Notes: a model not told the origin generated them from the letters alone. 64,000 bases of DNA from Candidatus Poribacteria bacterium (GCA_026706025.1 JAPOZO010000007.1:40461-104460), one strand, 5' to 3'; counted from the first letter of the stretch, positions 53,976 through 63,737 are shown. Translations and numbers: made by a program.

Positions 53976-54776
53976 TCAATGCCCTGTGCTTTGATAGCGC
54001 AACACACCCCATCGCCAAAACAGCATCGTAACACCAAGAAAAAGGAACCCCGCGTAAGGTGCTAATTGCACACCGAGCAGCGGGACTCCAGAAGAGGCGA
54101 CTTTTTCCAATAGAAAAAGGGACGGAAAATAGTTGACACATGCCAGTGGAATAATAAAAGTAAAGAAATGTCGAAACCACCACCGATAAATCGAAAACGG
54201 GTAACTTCCCATGAAAACGCCGCCATTTGTGAAAATATTAATGATCTCTATGGATTGGACAGTCCAAAAACAACTGGTCGCACCAATGACGAAAAGTCCG
54301 ATAAAAAAGCAGGTACCGCTTACCAACGAAACCAACAGAAATCCAACCTTGCCGACTGACCAAGAGATATCTAACTGCGAGTTGGCAATCAGCAGCACGG
54401 CTAAGGCTTGTGCGATCCTACCGAGCCGCCGGAGTAGAAATTCATGCGCAAAGACTTGGTAAAAGGTCCCAAGCGGACGGACAAGCATTGTATCAAATTC
54501 GCCGCGCACAACGTTTCTCTGAAAGACATCAAAGCCTCTTCCCATCATTTCAGCAACAGCAAAGCAGATACCAATCATGCCATAGAGAAACCCGACTTCC
54601 CACAGACTCCATCCCGCTAACTCTTTGAAACGGTTGAAGAGCAGCGCGATCATGAAAAAATCGATGACAGAGATACTCGCTTGCGCAAAGAGGTCCAGGA
54701 CAAATGAAAGCCGATACGCCATCTGTGAACGGATACGGAGCGTAACAAAATGAAGATAAAGCGAAAGGTGGTGCAT
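53976..54776 (-). CDS. ABC-2 exporter permease (COG3694-like)
   Basis: A 266-residue membrane protein with six predicted helices. The block VVRGEFDTMLVRPLGTFYQVF after helix 2 and YPFSIYRWWFRHFFTFIIPLACVNYFPS near the end are typical of this permease type. It is the second gene after the sister permease (15 bases apart), followed by the ATPase gene. Confidence 0.88.
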   Translation of the reverse strand: MHHLSLYLHFVTLRIRSQMAYRLSFVLDLFAQASISVIDFFMIALLFNRFKELAGWSLWEVGFLYGMIGICFAVAEMMGRGFDVFQRNVVRGEFDTMLVRPLGTFYQVFAHEFLLRRLGRIAQALAVLLIANSQLDISWSVGKVGFLLVSLVSGTCFFIGLFVIGATSCFWTVQSIEIINIFTNGGVFMGSYPFSIYRWWFRHFFTFIIPLACVNYFPSLFLLEKVASSGVPLLGVQLAPYAGFLFLGVTMLFWRWGVLRYQSTGH

Positions 54777-54791
54777 TGTTTGGAGTATCTA

Positions 54792-55607
54792 CTAACCGCC
54801 CTGTATGACGAGCCGAGAGAATCCACGTTTTAAAAGAAGCCTACCTAACCCAAGAAAAAAAACGACCCATATCATCTGTTTGCCTATAGCAATCCAGATA
54901 TCCATACCTGTAATCTTACCCAAATAGATACTAAACGGGATATCAATTAGACCGCCAAACGGCAGCCATGCTGCGATGTGTGCCAACCATTCTGGCCATA
55001 ACGCAATCGGAACCAACATCCCCGAAAATAAGGTGATTATGGAATAAGAGAGTCCAGAAAACCCTGTTGTATCCAGCGTCCAGAACGCGGAACTAAAAAT
55101 TGCTATCGTGATAGCAGCACTCATGAAAGTCGCAAGTGTTATTGAAACTGCAAACGCCATTACCGTAATCGGCTGCGTCGGGATCGCAACCGCGAAAAAG
55201 ATGATGCTGATAAGGAAGGTCGGGAGTCCACGCATAAATAAATAGTAGCAGGCTCTACCACATTCATCGGAGAACCAATATGCCTGGAAGTCTACCGGTT
55301 TGGTTAATTGGAGGGCGACACTACCGTCTTTAATCGCGCTCGTCACTTCAGAACGCGCCCCCCAAAACGGCATGAGCATGAAAAAAACTTGGCAGAGGAC
55401 AAAATAGGTAATAATTTCGTTCAGATTGAGAGGTAAAGGACCGGTACGCGCTGCGTAGAAGGCGGTATAGACAAAAATATGTACCAGCAAAAAAAAGAAA
55501 TTGGTGGTCAAACCCGCAAGGTTAGCGACCCGATATTGCATCCGCTTTTGGAATGACTTCGCCACAAACGCCTGATAGACATGAAAGGTCAGATAAAGGG
55601 TTCTCAT
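54792..55607 (-). CDS. ABC-2 exporter permease (COG4587-like)
   Basis: A 271-residue membrane protein with about six helices. The block SAIKDGSVALQLTKPVDFQAYWFSDECG corresponds to the VVRGEFDTMLVRP region of its partner. With the other permease it should form a heterodimer. Its ATG overlaps the TGA of the Gfo/Idh gene (ATGA), so their translation is coupled. Confidence 0.88.
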   Translation of the reverse strand: MRTLYLTFHVYQAFVAKSFQKRMQYRVANLAGLTTNFFFLLVHIFVYTAFYAARTGPLPLNLNEIITYFVLCQVFFMLMPFWGARSEVTSAIKDGSVALQLTKPVDFQAYWFSDECGRACYYLFMRGLPTFLISIIFFAVAIPTQPITVMAFAVSITLATFMSAAITIAIFSSAFWTLDTTGFSGLSYSIITLFSGMLVPIALWPEWLAHIAAWLPFGGLIDIPFSIYLGKITGMDIWIAIGKQMIWVVFFLGLGRLLLKRGFSRLVIQGG

Positions 55608-56650
55608 CCCTTCGCGGTGTTGAGGTCAGTGATGGACACAGACCGCCCCTTCTCTGAGGATTCGTAAATACCGTCAAGCATCTGCATCAGCATGATACCC
55701 TGTTCCGCTGAAGAGATAGGGGTCTTATCTTCCACTATGCACTCCACGAAGTGTTTTACCTCTTCGTCAAATCCGTTAATTGAAGGCGCGTCAAGCGGTT
55801 TATCCACTTCTTTGCCATCTTTTTCCGTGTAGAGGGTGAATGGATTGAGCGTCGCGCCTGCTTTCGTTCCAGCGATTTTAATGTAATTATCGCCCGGCAG
55901 GTTCAGTGCCCACGTTGTTTCGAGGATAATAATCGCGCCGTTTTCAAACAGGATTTGCGCGAATGTCCCATCGTCAACATCGTATTTAACATCATCTGGC
56001 ACAAGATGCCCAAAGTGGGCATACGACCTACCCATAACTTCAACCGGTCTCGGAGCGTTCATTAACCACCAGATACAATCTAACGCATGGACCCCGATAT
56101 CGATGAGCGCACCGCCACCGGAACGTTCCCTATCGACAAACCAACCTTCTTTACCAATCGGAATACCGCGCCGTCGGACATAAGCGGCTTTACCGAAATA
56201 AACATCACCGAGTTCGCCTGCTTTCACAAGACGCTTCAGCCGCTGGGAACTACCATCAAACCGCTGGACGAGCGCGTACATTAAAGTCTTACCGTTTTCG
56301 GCAGCGGCATCCGCCATAGCCTTTGCTTCCAGTGCGCTCCGAGCGGGCGGTTTCTCACATAGCACATGCTTGCCAGCCTTCAACGTATCAATAGTGATCG
56401 GCGCGTGAAGGAAATTCGGTAAACACACACTTACAGCATCAATATCTTTGTTCTCCAACATCTCTAAGTGATTGGTGTAGGTATTCGGGATTTTATGTTC
56501 CGTTGCGACTTTTTCGACTTGCGTCTCGTCTAAGTCACAGACAGCAATAACCTCTGAACGCGGATCGGCGGTATAACCTTTGAGATGCTGCATCCCGGGC
56601 CAACCGAGACCAACGACAGCCGCGCGGACTTTCGTTGTTTGATTTGACAT
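55604..56650 (-). CDS. Gfo/Idh/MocA-family oxidoreductase
   Basis: A 348-residue protein. The NAD(P)-binding Rossmann start is VRAAVVGLGWPGMQHLKGY, followed by the family motif CEKPPA (about 98-103; the consensus is CEKP), and the substrate-domain block GGGALIDIGVHALDCIWWLM with the catalytic D-x-x-x-H. Such enzymes oxidise or reduce sugars and inositols with a nicotinamide cofactor. The gene overlaps the ABC-2 permease gene by four bases, which ties it to the exporter, perhaps by making or modifying the exported sugar-containing compound. That link is inference. Confidence 0.9.
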   Translation of the reverse strand: MSNQTTKVRAAVVGLGWPGMQHLKGYTADPRSEVIAVCDLDETQVEKVATEHKIPNTYTNHLEMLENKDIDAVSVCLPNFLHAPITIDTLKAGKHVLCEKPPARSALEAKAMADAAAENGKTLMYALVQRFDGSSQRLKRLVKAGELGDVYFGKAAYVRRRGIPIGKEGWFVDRERSGGGALIDIGVHALDCIWWLMNAPRPVEVMGRSYAHFGHLVPDDVKYDVDDGTFAQILFENGAIIILETTWALNLPGDNYIKIAGTKAGATLNPFTLYTEKDGKEVDKPLDAPSINGFDEEVKHFVECIVEDKTPISSAEQGIMLMQMLDGIYESSEKGRSVSITDLNTAKG

Positions 56651-56730
56651 CGTATGTATTCCTTTACTTTTTCGTGTGGATTCCTATTTGTAGTTTCATG
56701 CGGGATTTCAAGATGCAACCGAGAATCCAC

Positions 56731-56765
56731 TAAATTGACACTTATGGTGAACTTTGTCCAAGCAC
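56731..56765. repeat. Direct repeat downstream of the S9 gene
   Basis: A 35-base copy beginning TAAATTGACACTTATGGTG, about three quarters identical to that at 59206-59240. The pair flanks the S9 peptidase gene in the same orientation. Confidence 0.75.
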
Positions 56766-56816
56766 AAGCAAATCCAACAAAAAGACAACTCGTAGTAAGT
56801 CAACGTCGAACCCACG

Positions 56817-59048
56817 TTATTTCAGATATTCGTCAAACCAGTTTAGGACCCGCTCCCAATAATCGGCAAGTTTTTCGTTTGACCAAGAGCCAAGAAAATG
56901 GTCTGACTCCTTGTATTTCAACAACACAACCTCTTTTCCAAGACGCGCGAGTCCGTTGAACATTTCCTGAGCCTGTTCAAAGGGAATGAAATCTTTATCT
57001 CCGTGAATAAGCAGCAAAGGGGTCTGAACTTGATCCAGATGGAAGACTGGTGAACCATTGATATAACGTTGCGGAAATTCCCACAGGGTCCCGCCCATCC
57101 CTCCCCTTCCAGTCTCGTACCAACCGGGACCAATTCCTGTATTAACAAGGTACTCACTGATTAAGTTACTCATAGACGCAAAAGCGACCGCCGCTTTAAA
57201 TCGCGTTGTTTGTGTGATAAGGACATTCACGGCATATCCACCGTGACTATGACCGACGACTCCTAACCGTTCTGCATCTACCATTTTAGTCGAAATAGCT
57301 GCGTCAACACCTGGAAGAATAACATCTGAAAACTGGTTGTATGGCTCGATGTTCTGTATGGGGAAGTCAGGGAATAAAAGCGCATAGCCTCGCGAAGCAA
57401 ACATACCCGGATGGTTACTCCCCAAGCCCTTGCCGAGAGCAAAGGTGTTATTGATTTCTGTCGAAGGCGTTATTCCTGGATAGACACTTACAATCATCGG
57501 TGCAGGATTTTTCTCAGATGCCTCAGAGGGTAGCACGAGGATTCCTTTAACCGTTTCTCCATCTTCAAGTGTCCACTCAATAAATTCGCTCCTGCCAAAA
57601 TCAATAGTTTGTACCTGTGGATTAATGTCTGTAATTTGCCGCGGAGATTCAAAATTAGCATCACTCATCCAGATATTTGGTGGTTCTTGATTACTTTCAA
57701 CAACATAAATAAATTCTCCGGTTTTCTCTGCCACATCTTTATAAAAGCGACCTGTATGAGTGGTCCGGTGCTTGTCCTCTGATCGCAAAAGTGTAGTTGT
57801 GTTATTTGTGAGGTTGAAACGATAAAAACTGTGACATTTCCGTTCCGCGTCATAAACTTTTATTGTGATAGCGTTGTCAATCGTCCAAGAGGCATACCCC
57901 TCGCTTTGGTAGAATACATCGTGAACGAAAAACTCAAAATTTTCCGTCAAGTTTTGTATTTTACCACTGTTTACGGGCACTTTCCATATTTCCCCTTCCG
58001 CAAGACAGAGGAGTGCTTCGTTTTCTCCCATCCAGAGAGGCGGTTGATAATCTCGTCCAAGATTTATATTAAAACTTTCTGTGAGATTACGAACTATATT
58101 AGTTTCTATGTCAACAATAAAAGCATCTCCTGATGCCATATCTCCTGCTGTTGTCCATGCCACGCACCTTGAATCCGAGGACCAACTGACAGTAATACCA
58201 GCATCTTGAAGTCGAATTTTTCTTACAAGCGGTTCAATGTCCGCAGATGAAACATTACTTAACTCCGCTGACAGAGGTAAAACATAAAGATCATATATTA
58301 GTTGTAGAGATGTTGGTGTTTCATATCCCAGACAAACCATGACAGCCACTTGCTCACCATTAGGAGCAATATCAATACTTGAAGTCTCATACCCCTTCAT
58401 CAACGAGAGTGTTTTACCGGTCTTGGTATCAAGAATAATCAAGTTTACGCTACGTTCTATATCTCTTGTTTCATGTCGCTCTCCTTGAAGTTGCCCATTT
58501 TCCGACTCATAGACTTCAACAAAAGAGGTTTCTTGTGAAACTTTAGGTAAAACTTGGGGTTTGTCTTGCATAGATTCATCGAAGATTGGAACATCTGCTG
58601 AAGAAATGGATCTGACAAGAATGAAACGTCCATCTGGTGTCCATTTAGGCACTTCAAAGCCAAAGAAGGTACGAACAGTTGTCGATGTAAACTCCTGTAT
58701 TTCTTCAGTCTCACGATTCCAGATGAATAGGTGAGGTTTACCCCTCTGGTCTGAGAAAAATGCAAGACGCGCTCCATCAGGGGACCACCTTGGTGCCCAA
58801 CTTGATCCCCAGTTCGGGGTTAGGTTACGATGTTCACCTGTCCGCGTGTTTGTTACCCAAACCGTAGCCTGCACCATTTCAAACGCCACACCCGTTTGAG
58901 AATATGCTGAGTCTCCGACGCCACCTTCATACGCTTCACGGTTCCGCGTGTTGTAAGCAATCCAATTTCCATCAGAGGAAATATCAATAGGAACTCTCAC
59001 AGCAAATGTGTTAAATTTAAGCAAATTTTCAAGTGTTAAAGAATTCAC
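56817..59048 (-). CDS. S9-family prolyl-oligopeptidase-like serine peptidase
   Basis: A 743-residue protein. An N-terminal beta-propeller built of WD40-like PD40 strands (SSWAPRWSPDGARLAFFSDQ, VPKWTPDGRFILVRS) precedes a C-terminal alpha/beta-hydrolase. The nucleophile Ser lies in VVGHSHGGYAVN (GxSxG), the Asp in IHGDKDFIPFE and the His in KESDHFLG. The GTG start at 59048 has GGGAG six bases upstream. No signal peptide is seen, so it is cytoplasmic. It is a dipeptidyl/acylaminoacyl peptidase that would cleave short peptides. It is a single gene flanked by direct repeats. Confidence 0.92.
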   Translation of the reverse strand: MNSLTLENLLKFNTFAVRVPIDISSDGNWIAYNTRNREAYEGGVGDSAYSQTGVAFEMVQATVWVTNTRTGEHRNLTPNWGSSWAPRWSPDGARLAFFSDQRGKPHLFIWNRETEEIQEFTSTTVRTFFGFEVPKWTPDGRFILVRSISSADVPIFDESMQDKPQVLPKVSQETSFVEVYESENGQLQGERHETRDIERSVNLIILDTKTGKTLSLMKGYETSSIDIAPNGEQVAVMVCLGYETPTSLQLIYDLYVLPLSAELSNVSSADIEPLVRKIRLQDAGITVSWSSDSRCVAWTTAGDMASGDAFIVDIETNIVRNLTESFNINLGRDYQPPLWMGENEALLCLAEGEIWKVPVNSGKIQNLTENFEFFVHDVFYQSEGYASWTIDNAITIKVYDAERKCHSFYRFNLTNNTTTLLRSEDKHRTTHTGRFYKDVAEKTGEFIYVVESNQEPPNIWMSDANFESPRQITDINPQVQTIDFGRSEFIEWTLEDGETVKGILVLPSEASEKNPAPMIVSVYPGITPSTEINNTFALGKGLGSNHPGMFASRGYALLFPDFPIQNIEPYNQFSDVILPGVDAAISTKMVDAERLGVVGHSHGGYAVNVLITQTTRFKAAVAFASMSNLISEYLVNTGIGPGWYETGRGGMGGTLWEFPQRYINGSPVFHLDQVQTPLLLIHGDKDFIPFEQAQEMFNGLARLGKEVVLLKYKESDHFLGSWSNEKLADYWERVLNWFDEYLK

Positions 59049-59117
59049 TTCTTCTCCCTTAACAGGATCATTTATGGTGAATTATAGAATTAACTCTCAC
59101 TGCGAGGCAATTTCAAT

Positions 59118-59170
59118 AGAAGCGAAAACCTCCACCGCCGCTGGCGAGGTTTCTAACCTTGCTTCTTTAG
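59118..59170. repeat. Long imperfect hairpin repeat
   Basis: AGAAGC...GCTTCT outside and AACCTC...GAGGTT inside, with a GC-rich loop. Together with the repeats at 59206 and 59281 it fills most of the gap 59049-59502. Confidence 0.6.
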
Positions 59171-59205
59171 AAGGTCTAAGTAATTGTAAAAACTACCATA
59201 TTTTT

Positions 59206-59240
59206 TAAATTGATGCCTATGGTGTACTTTGCCCACGCGC
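59206..59240. repeat. Direct repeat upstream of the S9 gene
   Basis: A 35-base copy beginning TAAATTGATGCCTATGGTG, paired with 56731-56765 in the same orientation. Confidence 0.75.
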
Positions 59241-59280
59241 CTGTTAATGGGGTATTGTTAATAGTGAAATCTATTACAAT

Positions 59281-59485
59281 TACGCAAGGTGCCATCTTTG
59301 TAGCATAATCTTCCAGATTGTGCTTGCGGAGCGCAAACTAAAAGTTTTGCGGCGTACTTGAAGAAACACCCAAGCAAAAACCCCAGATGCGACGTGCATC
59401 ACGCTACTAAATCCTGCGGAGAATCAATCACTTTCAATGAAAATGGTCTCCACACGCCTAAAATCTTATGAGTAGCAACTTGGGT
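59281..59485. repeat. Composite of several dispersed repeats
   Basis: In order: CTTTGTAGCATAATCTTCC (like 49108); GCGGCGTACTTGAAGAAAC (like the inside of the MITE at 19245-19441, opposite strand, and including 26 bases identical to 7633-7658); AGATGCGACGTGCATCA; and AGTAGCAACTTGGGTTA (like 33224). It seems to be a site where different repeat families have accumulated. Confidence 0.8.
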
Positions 59486-59502
59486 TACAATTAGGTACAA
59501 AT

Positions 59503-60738
59503 CTATTCATGGCGTAAAGCCTCTGTCGGCGTAAGACCCGCGGCTTTGTTTGCTGGGTAGAGTCCGAAAAATACCCCGATGAACGCAGAGACACCAAACG
59601 CAATCAGCGCGGCTTCTACAGAGACAATAGCAGGCCAGCTCGCCTGCATGAGTTTTGAAATAATCAAACCGGAAACAGAAGCGAGGCTGCTTCCGATAAA
59701 AATACCGATGAGACCACCACAAACGCTTAAAACAATCGCTTCAATCAGGAATTGGGTCAAGATGTCACGCCGTCTCGCACCTATTGCTTTACGTAAACCG
59801 ATTTCGCGAGTCCGTTCCGTCACAGAGACCAACATGATATTCATGATACCGATACCACCAACGAAGAGCGCGACACTCGCGACACCGCCAAGGAGTATCT
59901 GGACAATCCGGCTGACATTCCCTACCTGTTTTATAATCTGCTTCGCAGTGAAAAATTCAAAATATTTTTCATCGCCGTGTTGTTGCCGCATGGCGACCTT
60001 GATTTCAGCAACCGCTTGCTCGACTTTTTCATAACTCTCGGCTTGGCAAAACAGGTGTATCCAACCTTTATATCCCCCGATAAAACGGGTACCCATTGTC
60101 GTGAGCGGGATAATCACCCGATTATCCCAACCCTCACTCGCCATACTGTTGCCCTTTTCCTCCATCACACCTATCACAGTGAAACGCTCTGAACCTATTC
60201 TGAGTTCAAGCCCAATCGGGTTCCGCATCTGAAATAGGTCTTTATGGACTTCAGACCCGATCACACACACAGGGTCCCTTCGCTCGATGTCGCTCTCCGT
60301 GATGAACCTACCTATTTGAATGAACCAGTTATTCGCTTCTTGGTAAAACGGGGTCGTGCCGTGGATTTGAAGCGACTGATTAACGTGTTTGTGAGACACA
60401 CGGCGGTTCGTCCCTGATTGTGCCGTAGCCAGCTTAAGAGATGGGCAATTTTCAACGATAAAGGCAAGGTCTTCGTATTCAATGTATTCCGGATGTTTAT
60501 TTTCGATATACGAACCGTCCTCTCGCCGAATTGCATCTTTCCGAAAGCAGACGATCATACCCGCACCACCGATACGTTCTAACTCAGCGAGCATGAGGTG
60601 TTCGGCACCACCGCCAACCGAAACAACCGCAACAACAGCGGCGATACCAATGATAATACCGAGCGTTGTTAGCACCGAGCGTAACTTGTTACGCCGTAAG
60701 GCTGCCAAACCGACGCTAACACCTTGTGTAATTTGCAT
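59503..60738 (-). CDS. MacB/FtsX-type ABC transporter permease (orphan)
   Basis: A 411-residue protein with the MacB layout. The N-terminal membrane helix follows ALRRNKLRSVLTTLGIIIGIAAVVAVVSVG; a large periplasmic domain spans about 45-275; three C-terminal helices follow, with RTREIGLRKAIGARRRDILTQFLIEA and the final PANKAAGLTPTEALRHE. Usually such permeases work with a LolD-like ATPase and a membrane-fusion protein; neither is next to it. The ATPase at 46994 is the only LolD-type one in the window. The start codon directly follows repeat DNA and lacks a visible ribosome binding site. Confidence 0.92.
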   Translation of the reverse strand: MQITQGVSVGLAALRRNKLRSVLTTLGIIIGIAAVVAVVSVGGGAEHLMLAELERIGGAGMIVCFRKDAIRREDGSYIENKHPEYIEYEDLAFIVENCPSLKLATAQSGTNRRVSHKHVNQSLQIHGTTPFYQEANNWFIQIGRFITESDIERRDPVCVIGSEVHKDLFQMRNPIGLELRIGSERFTVIGVMEEKGNSMASEGWDNRVIIPLTTMGTRFIGGYKGWIHLFCQAESYEKVEQAVAEIKVAMRQQHGDEKYFEFFTAKQIIKQVGNVSRIVQILLGGVASVALFVGGIGIMNIMLVSVTERTREIGLRKAIGARRRDILTQFLIEAIVLSVCGGLIGIFIGSSLASVSGLIISKLMQASWPAIVSVEAALIAFGVSAFIGVFFGLYPANKAAGLTPTEALRHE

Positions 60739-60748
60739 AGGTTTTTTA

Positions 60749-60928
60749 ATAGTTGTCAGTTATCAGAGGGAATAGTTATCAGTTATTGGTTATCAGTTTT
60801 CAGTTAAGAGGGTTCTTGTGACAGTTGAGGTTACTATTCAAGTAACAGCAAACCGCTTTAACTGACGACTGATGACTGAAAACTACGCTTCTGACAACTG
60901 GTGACTGGTAACTGGTAACTAATAACTA
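60749..60928. repeat. Dispersed hairpin repeat, long copy
   Basis: ATAGTTGTCAGTTATCAG and GTTATCAGTTATTGGTTATC on the left, TTTAACTGACGACTGATGAC and GGTGACTGGTAACTGG on the right. It fills the gap and touches the stop codon of the following minus-strand gene. Confidence 0.85.
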
Positions 60929-61996
60929 TTCCGGTTTCATGGATTCGCCGTGCAACAAGAATGCACGGATGTCATAACGTCCAGGACGTTCGATCGGTAA
61001 ATCACCGTTCTCAATCATCAGATCGAGTGGGTTAGCATGCGTCCGCAACGGCAATTGAACGACTTCGTGCATGCGTGCCGATTCATAGATTGCCATGATA
61101 ATCTCAACAGCAGCGCGTCCGTGTTTCGCTTCCCCGCGGTGTTCGGGACCGCCTTCAATCCACTCAATGAGTTCAGTGGCTTGGGCAACGTGCTGGTTCG
61201 TGCCATCAGAGGGACGTTCTTCCCAGTCTGTCGCTTTATTGTTCAGAAGACGGACACGTCCTTCCGTTACGTCCGCGATACCGTCTGTACCGTAGACAAT
61301 GCCACCTTGGTAATTCGGCCTACCGATTTCTTGTAAAAGCATGCCGATGCAGCCGTTCTCAAAGCCGACGACACCAGCACTCCGGTCCTCAATCTGAATA
61401 TCGCGTTCATAACGCTCGGTTTTACGTTCAACGTTGCCAATCACCCACGTCGGCGCAGGATCACTAAGGACATAGCGCATCATATCAAACAGGTGTGAAC
61501 AGTCATTCAATAAACCCTGGCCGCCGTGACAGACAATCTGTCTCGGTTCACCGATCGCGCCGTCAGCGATGAGGTTTCGGGCATCTGTCCATGCGGAGTT
61601 GAATCGGCGTTGGTGTCCGATGACGACTTTCACATCCGTCCGTCTGGCAGCGATCAACATTTCATCGCACTCACCCAGACTCACACCCATCGGTTTTTCA
61701 CAAAGCACTGCCTTTGGGCTTCGGGCACACGCCGCTATTGTCATCGGCGCATGGAGTTTATGCCACGTCGCAACACTCACAATGTCAAGGTTCTCGTTAT
61801 CCAACATCTCGCGCGCATCCAAATAACAGTTTTCCCCAGGGACATCGTAGGTGTCCGAGAACTTATCAAGTGCCGCTTGAACCGGATCGGCGAGCGCGAC
61901 AATCTCCGTCTGTTCAACGCCCTGATAACCGCGGGCGTGGGCATTGGCAATGCCACCACATCCAATAATTCCAACGCGATATTTAGAGGTTCCCAT
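60926..61996 (-). CDS. Gfo/Idh/MocA-family oxidoreductase (second)
   Basis: A 356-residue protein. Rossmann motif VGIIGCGGIANAHARGY, family motif CEKPMG, and the substrate-domain stretch GGQGLLNDCSHLFDMMRYV. AGGAAG lies about eight bases before the ATG. It is clearly diverged from the copy at 55604, so it probably uses a different sugar or cyclitol. It is alone on the minus strand between a permease and a secreted protein. The upstream region 61997-62291 shows a terminator and AT-rich DNA only. Confidence 0.9.
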   Translation of the reverse strand: MGTSKYRVGIIGCGGIANAHARGYQGVEQTEIVALADPVQAALDKFSDTYDVPGENCYLDAREMLDNENLDIVSVATWHKLHAPMTIAACARSPKAVLCEKPMGVSLGECDEMLIAARRTDVKVVIGHQRRFNSAWTDARNLIADGAIGEPRQIVCHGGQGLLNDCSHLFDMMRYVLSDPAPTWVIGNVERKTERYERDIQIEDRSAGVVGFENGCIGMLLQEIGRPNYQGGIVYGTDGIADVTEGRVRLLNNKATDWEERPSDGTNQHVAQATELIEWIEGGPEHRGEAKHGRAAVEIIMAIYESARMHEVVQLPLRTHANPLDLMIENGDLPIERPGRYDIRAFLLHGESMKPE

Positions 61997-62213
61997 ATTC
62001 GCACTTCCTATTTTCTAAAAAAATTAAATTTTTTGTTGCCTTTTCACAGAAATTACGTATTACAAGACACGTTGTCATATTTTATAAAATTATCAAAGAT
62101 GAGGAAAGTATAGATGAGTTTCCTTATAGCACTCGCCGTCCTTTGGATTAACGTGCTTGTCAGATTCTCCAGACACTCCTAAATCCAGTCAGCGTTTCAA
62201 GATTAAGTGGCAT

Positions 62214-62249
62214 AAAAGGCTACAATGCTTAGTTCCATAGTAGCCTTTT
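62214..62249 (-). terminator. Intrinsic terminator after the dockerin-type gene
   Basis: AAAAGGCTAC and GTAGCCTTTT, a perfect ten-pair stem with a 16-base loop and a T-run on the minus strand, 43 bases after the stop of the 62292 gene. Confidence 0.75.
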
Positions 62250-62291
62250 GCCTATAATTTGTCTTGTGAATGGTGATAGTTATCCTACTGG

Positions 62292-63737
62292 CTAATTACT
62301 GCCTGTCTCTTCACCGAAATGCGACGCAACAATGACTAAATCCTGAATATTAACCGTGCCGTCACCGTTCAAATCGCCTTTCAGATCTTCTCCAGACTCA
62401 CCAAATTGACCAGCAACAAGCACTAAATCCTGAATATTAACAACGCCATCATCGTTAACATCCCAAGGTGTCAGCATCTTTACAGTCGTTGTCGTTGTGA
62501 CTTCGGCAGTCATCGTGCTATCCGTTCCAGAGGTTCCCGTCACACTGATAGTATACTCACCCGGTGTTGTAAATAGATCCCCAGCGACCATCAATGTCAC
62601 TTCTGCGGATGCACCCGCCTCAAGTTTGATCGAACTTTCGCTGAGCGTACCGAGCACACTGCCTTCAATACCGACCTCTGCTGAGGCTTCAAGCGATACC
62701 GTATCCATCATATTACCAGTATTCGTAACTTTAAGGGTATAACTCACGCCTTCAACCGCATCCGTTGTGGAGAGGGCATCATCGCCGACGACTTCTAATG
62801 ACACGCCTGCTATTACTGGTATCTCTATAGTCGTTGTGGTCGTAGCTTCAGCAGTCATCGTGCTATCGGTGCCAGAGGTCGCCGTCACAGTGATAGCATA
62901 ATCACCCGGTGTTGTAAATAGATCCCCTTTAACCCTGAATGTCACTTCTTTAGATGCTCCGGCTTCAAGTTCGATTGAGCGTTCGCTGTCGCTGATACCG
63001 CCAAGCACGCTGCCTTCAATACCGACCTCTGCTGAGGCTTCAAGTGTTATTGTATCCATCATATTGCCGGTATTTGTGACTTTAAGCGTGTAACTCACAC
63101 CGTCAACCGCATCCGTTGTCGAAAGCGCATCATCTCCAACGACTTCCAATGAGACACCCGCAACTACCGGTATCGGCGGCGTTGATTCTTCTTGTGCTGT
63201 GTAAATATAATCGTCTATTGGGTTGAAGTTTCCATTGGAAGCATTCCCGGCAGCGTAGAAGGTAATGGGACCTAGGTCCGCATCAGGGGCAGTCCACTGG
63301 AATTCCCAACTGTGTGCATCGTTTGTGCCTTGAGCAGTGCCAATAGAAGTATGTTTAATATACTGTTTACTATTTGCTTCTGATAGCTGCGTATTCCCTG
63401 CATCGTCAGCTTCAAATGAACCAGCACGTGCACCGTCAGCATCCAGCGCAGTCATCTCAAATCCCCAACGACTCTGTCCAGTACGCGATAGATTGACAAC
63501 AATCGTATATACCTCATTCGGTATGTATGTTTCGGGGACCGTTAACATCAGTTCTCCCCCTGAGACATTGAGGTCATTGCCAGCGTGGCATCCTGCTTGA
63601 GCACAGGTGTTTTCATTCGGGGCATCTGTCTTCTCGTCCGGTGGACCGGAAGAGAAAGCAAATACATTTCCGCTGCTTGCAGTGAAAAGTAGTACAAGCA
63701 CTCCCCAAACAGGTAAAATATTTTTTAGATTCATCAA
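62292..63737 (-). CDS. Secreted Reeler-like, NEW3-type and dockerin-like protein
   Basis: A 481-residue protein. Signal peptide about 1-28; a Reeler/choice-of-anchor-like domain (about 35-180) with CAQAGCHAG, a CxxxCH near-heme motif; two NEW3-type beta repeats (DALSTTDAVDGVSYTLKVTN and DALSTTDAVEGVSYTLKVTN, about 80% alike, about 205-400); then a dockerin type I-like pair (WDVNDDGVVNIQDLVLVAGQ and GDLNGDGTVNIQDLVIVASH) with calcium ligands DxNxDG. Secreted, likely part of a surface complex; no cohesin gene is in the window. The TTG at 63737 has better AGGAG spacing than ATG 63734. A terminator-like structure lies 27 bases upstream. Confidence 0.88.
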   Translation of the reverse strand: MMNLKNILPVWGVLVLLFTASSGNVFAFSSGPPDEKTDAPNENTCAQAGCHAGNDLNVSGGELMLTVPETYIPNEVYTIVVNLSRTGQSRWGFEMTALDADGARAGSFEADDAGNTQLSEANSKQYIKHTSIGTAQGTNDAHSWEFQWTAPDADLGPITFYAAGNASNGNFNPIDDYIYTAQEESTPPIPVVAGVSLEVVGDDALSTTDAVDGVSYTLKVTNTGNMMDTITLEASAEVGIEGSVLGGISDSERSIELEAGASKEVTFRVKGDLFTTPGDYAITVTATSGTDSTMTAEATTTTTIEIPVIAGVSLEVVGDDALSTTDAVEGVSYTLKVTNTGNMMDTVSLEASAEVGIEGSVLGTLSESSIKLEAGASAEVTLMVAGDLFTTPGEYTISVTGTSGTDSTMTAEVTTTTTVKMLTPWDVNDDGVVNIQDLVLVAGQFGESGEDLKGDLNGDGTVNIQDLVIVASHFGEETGSN

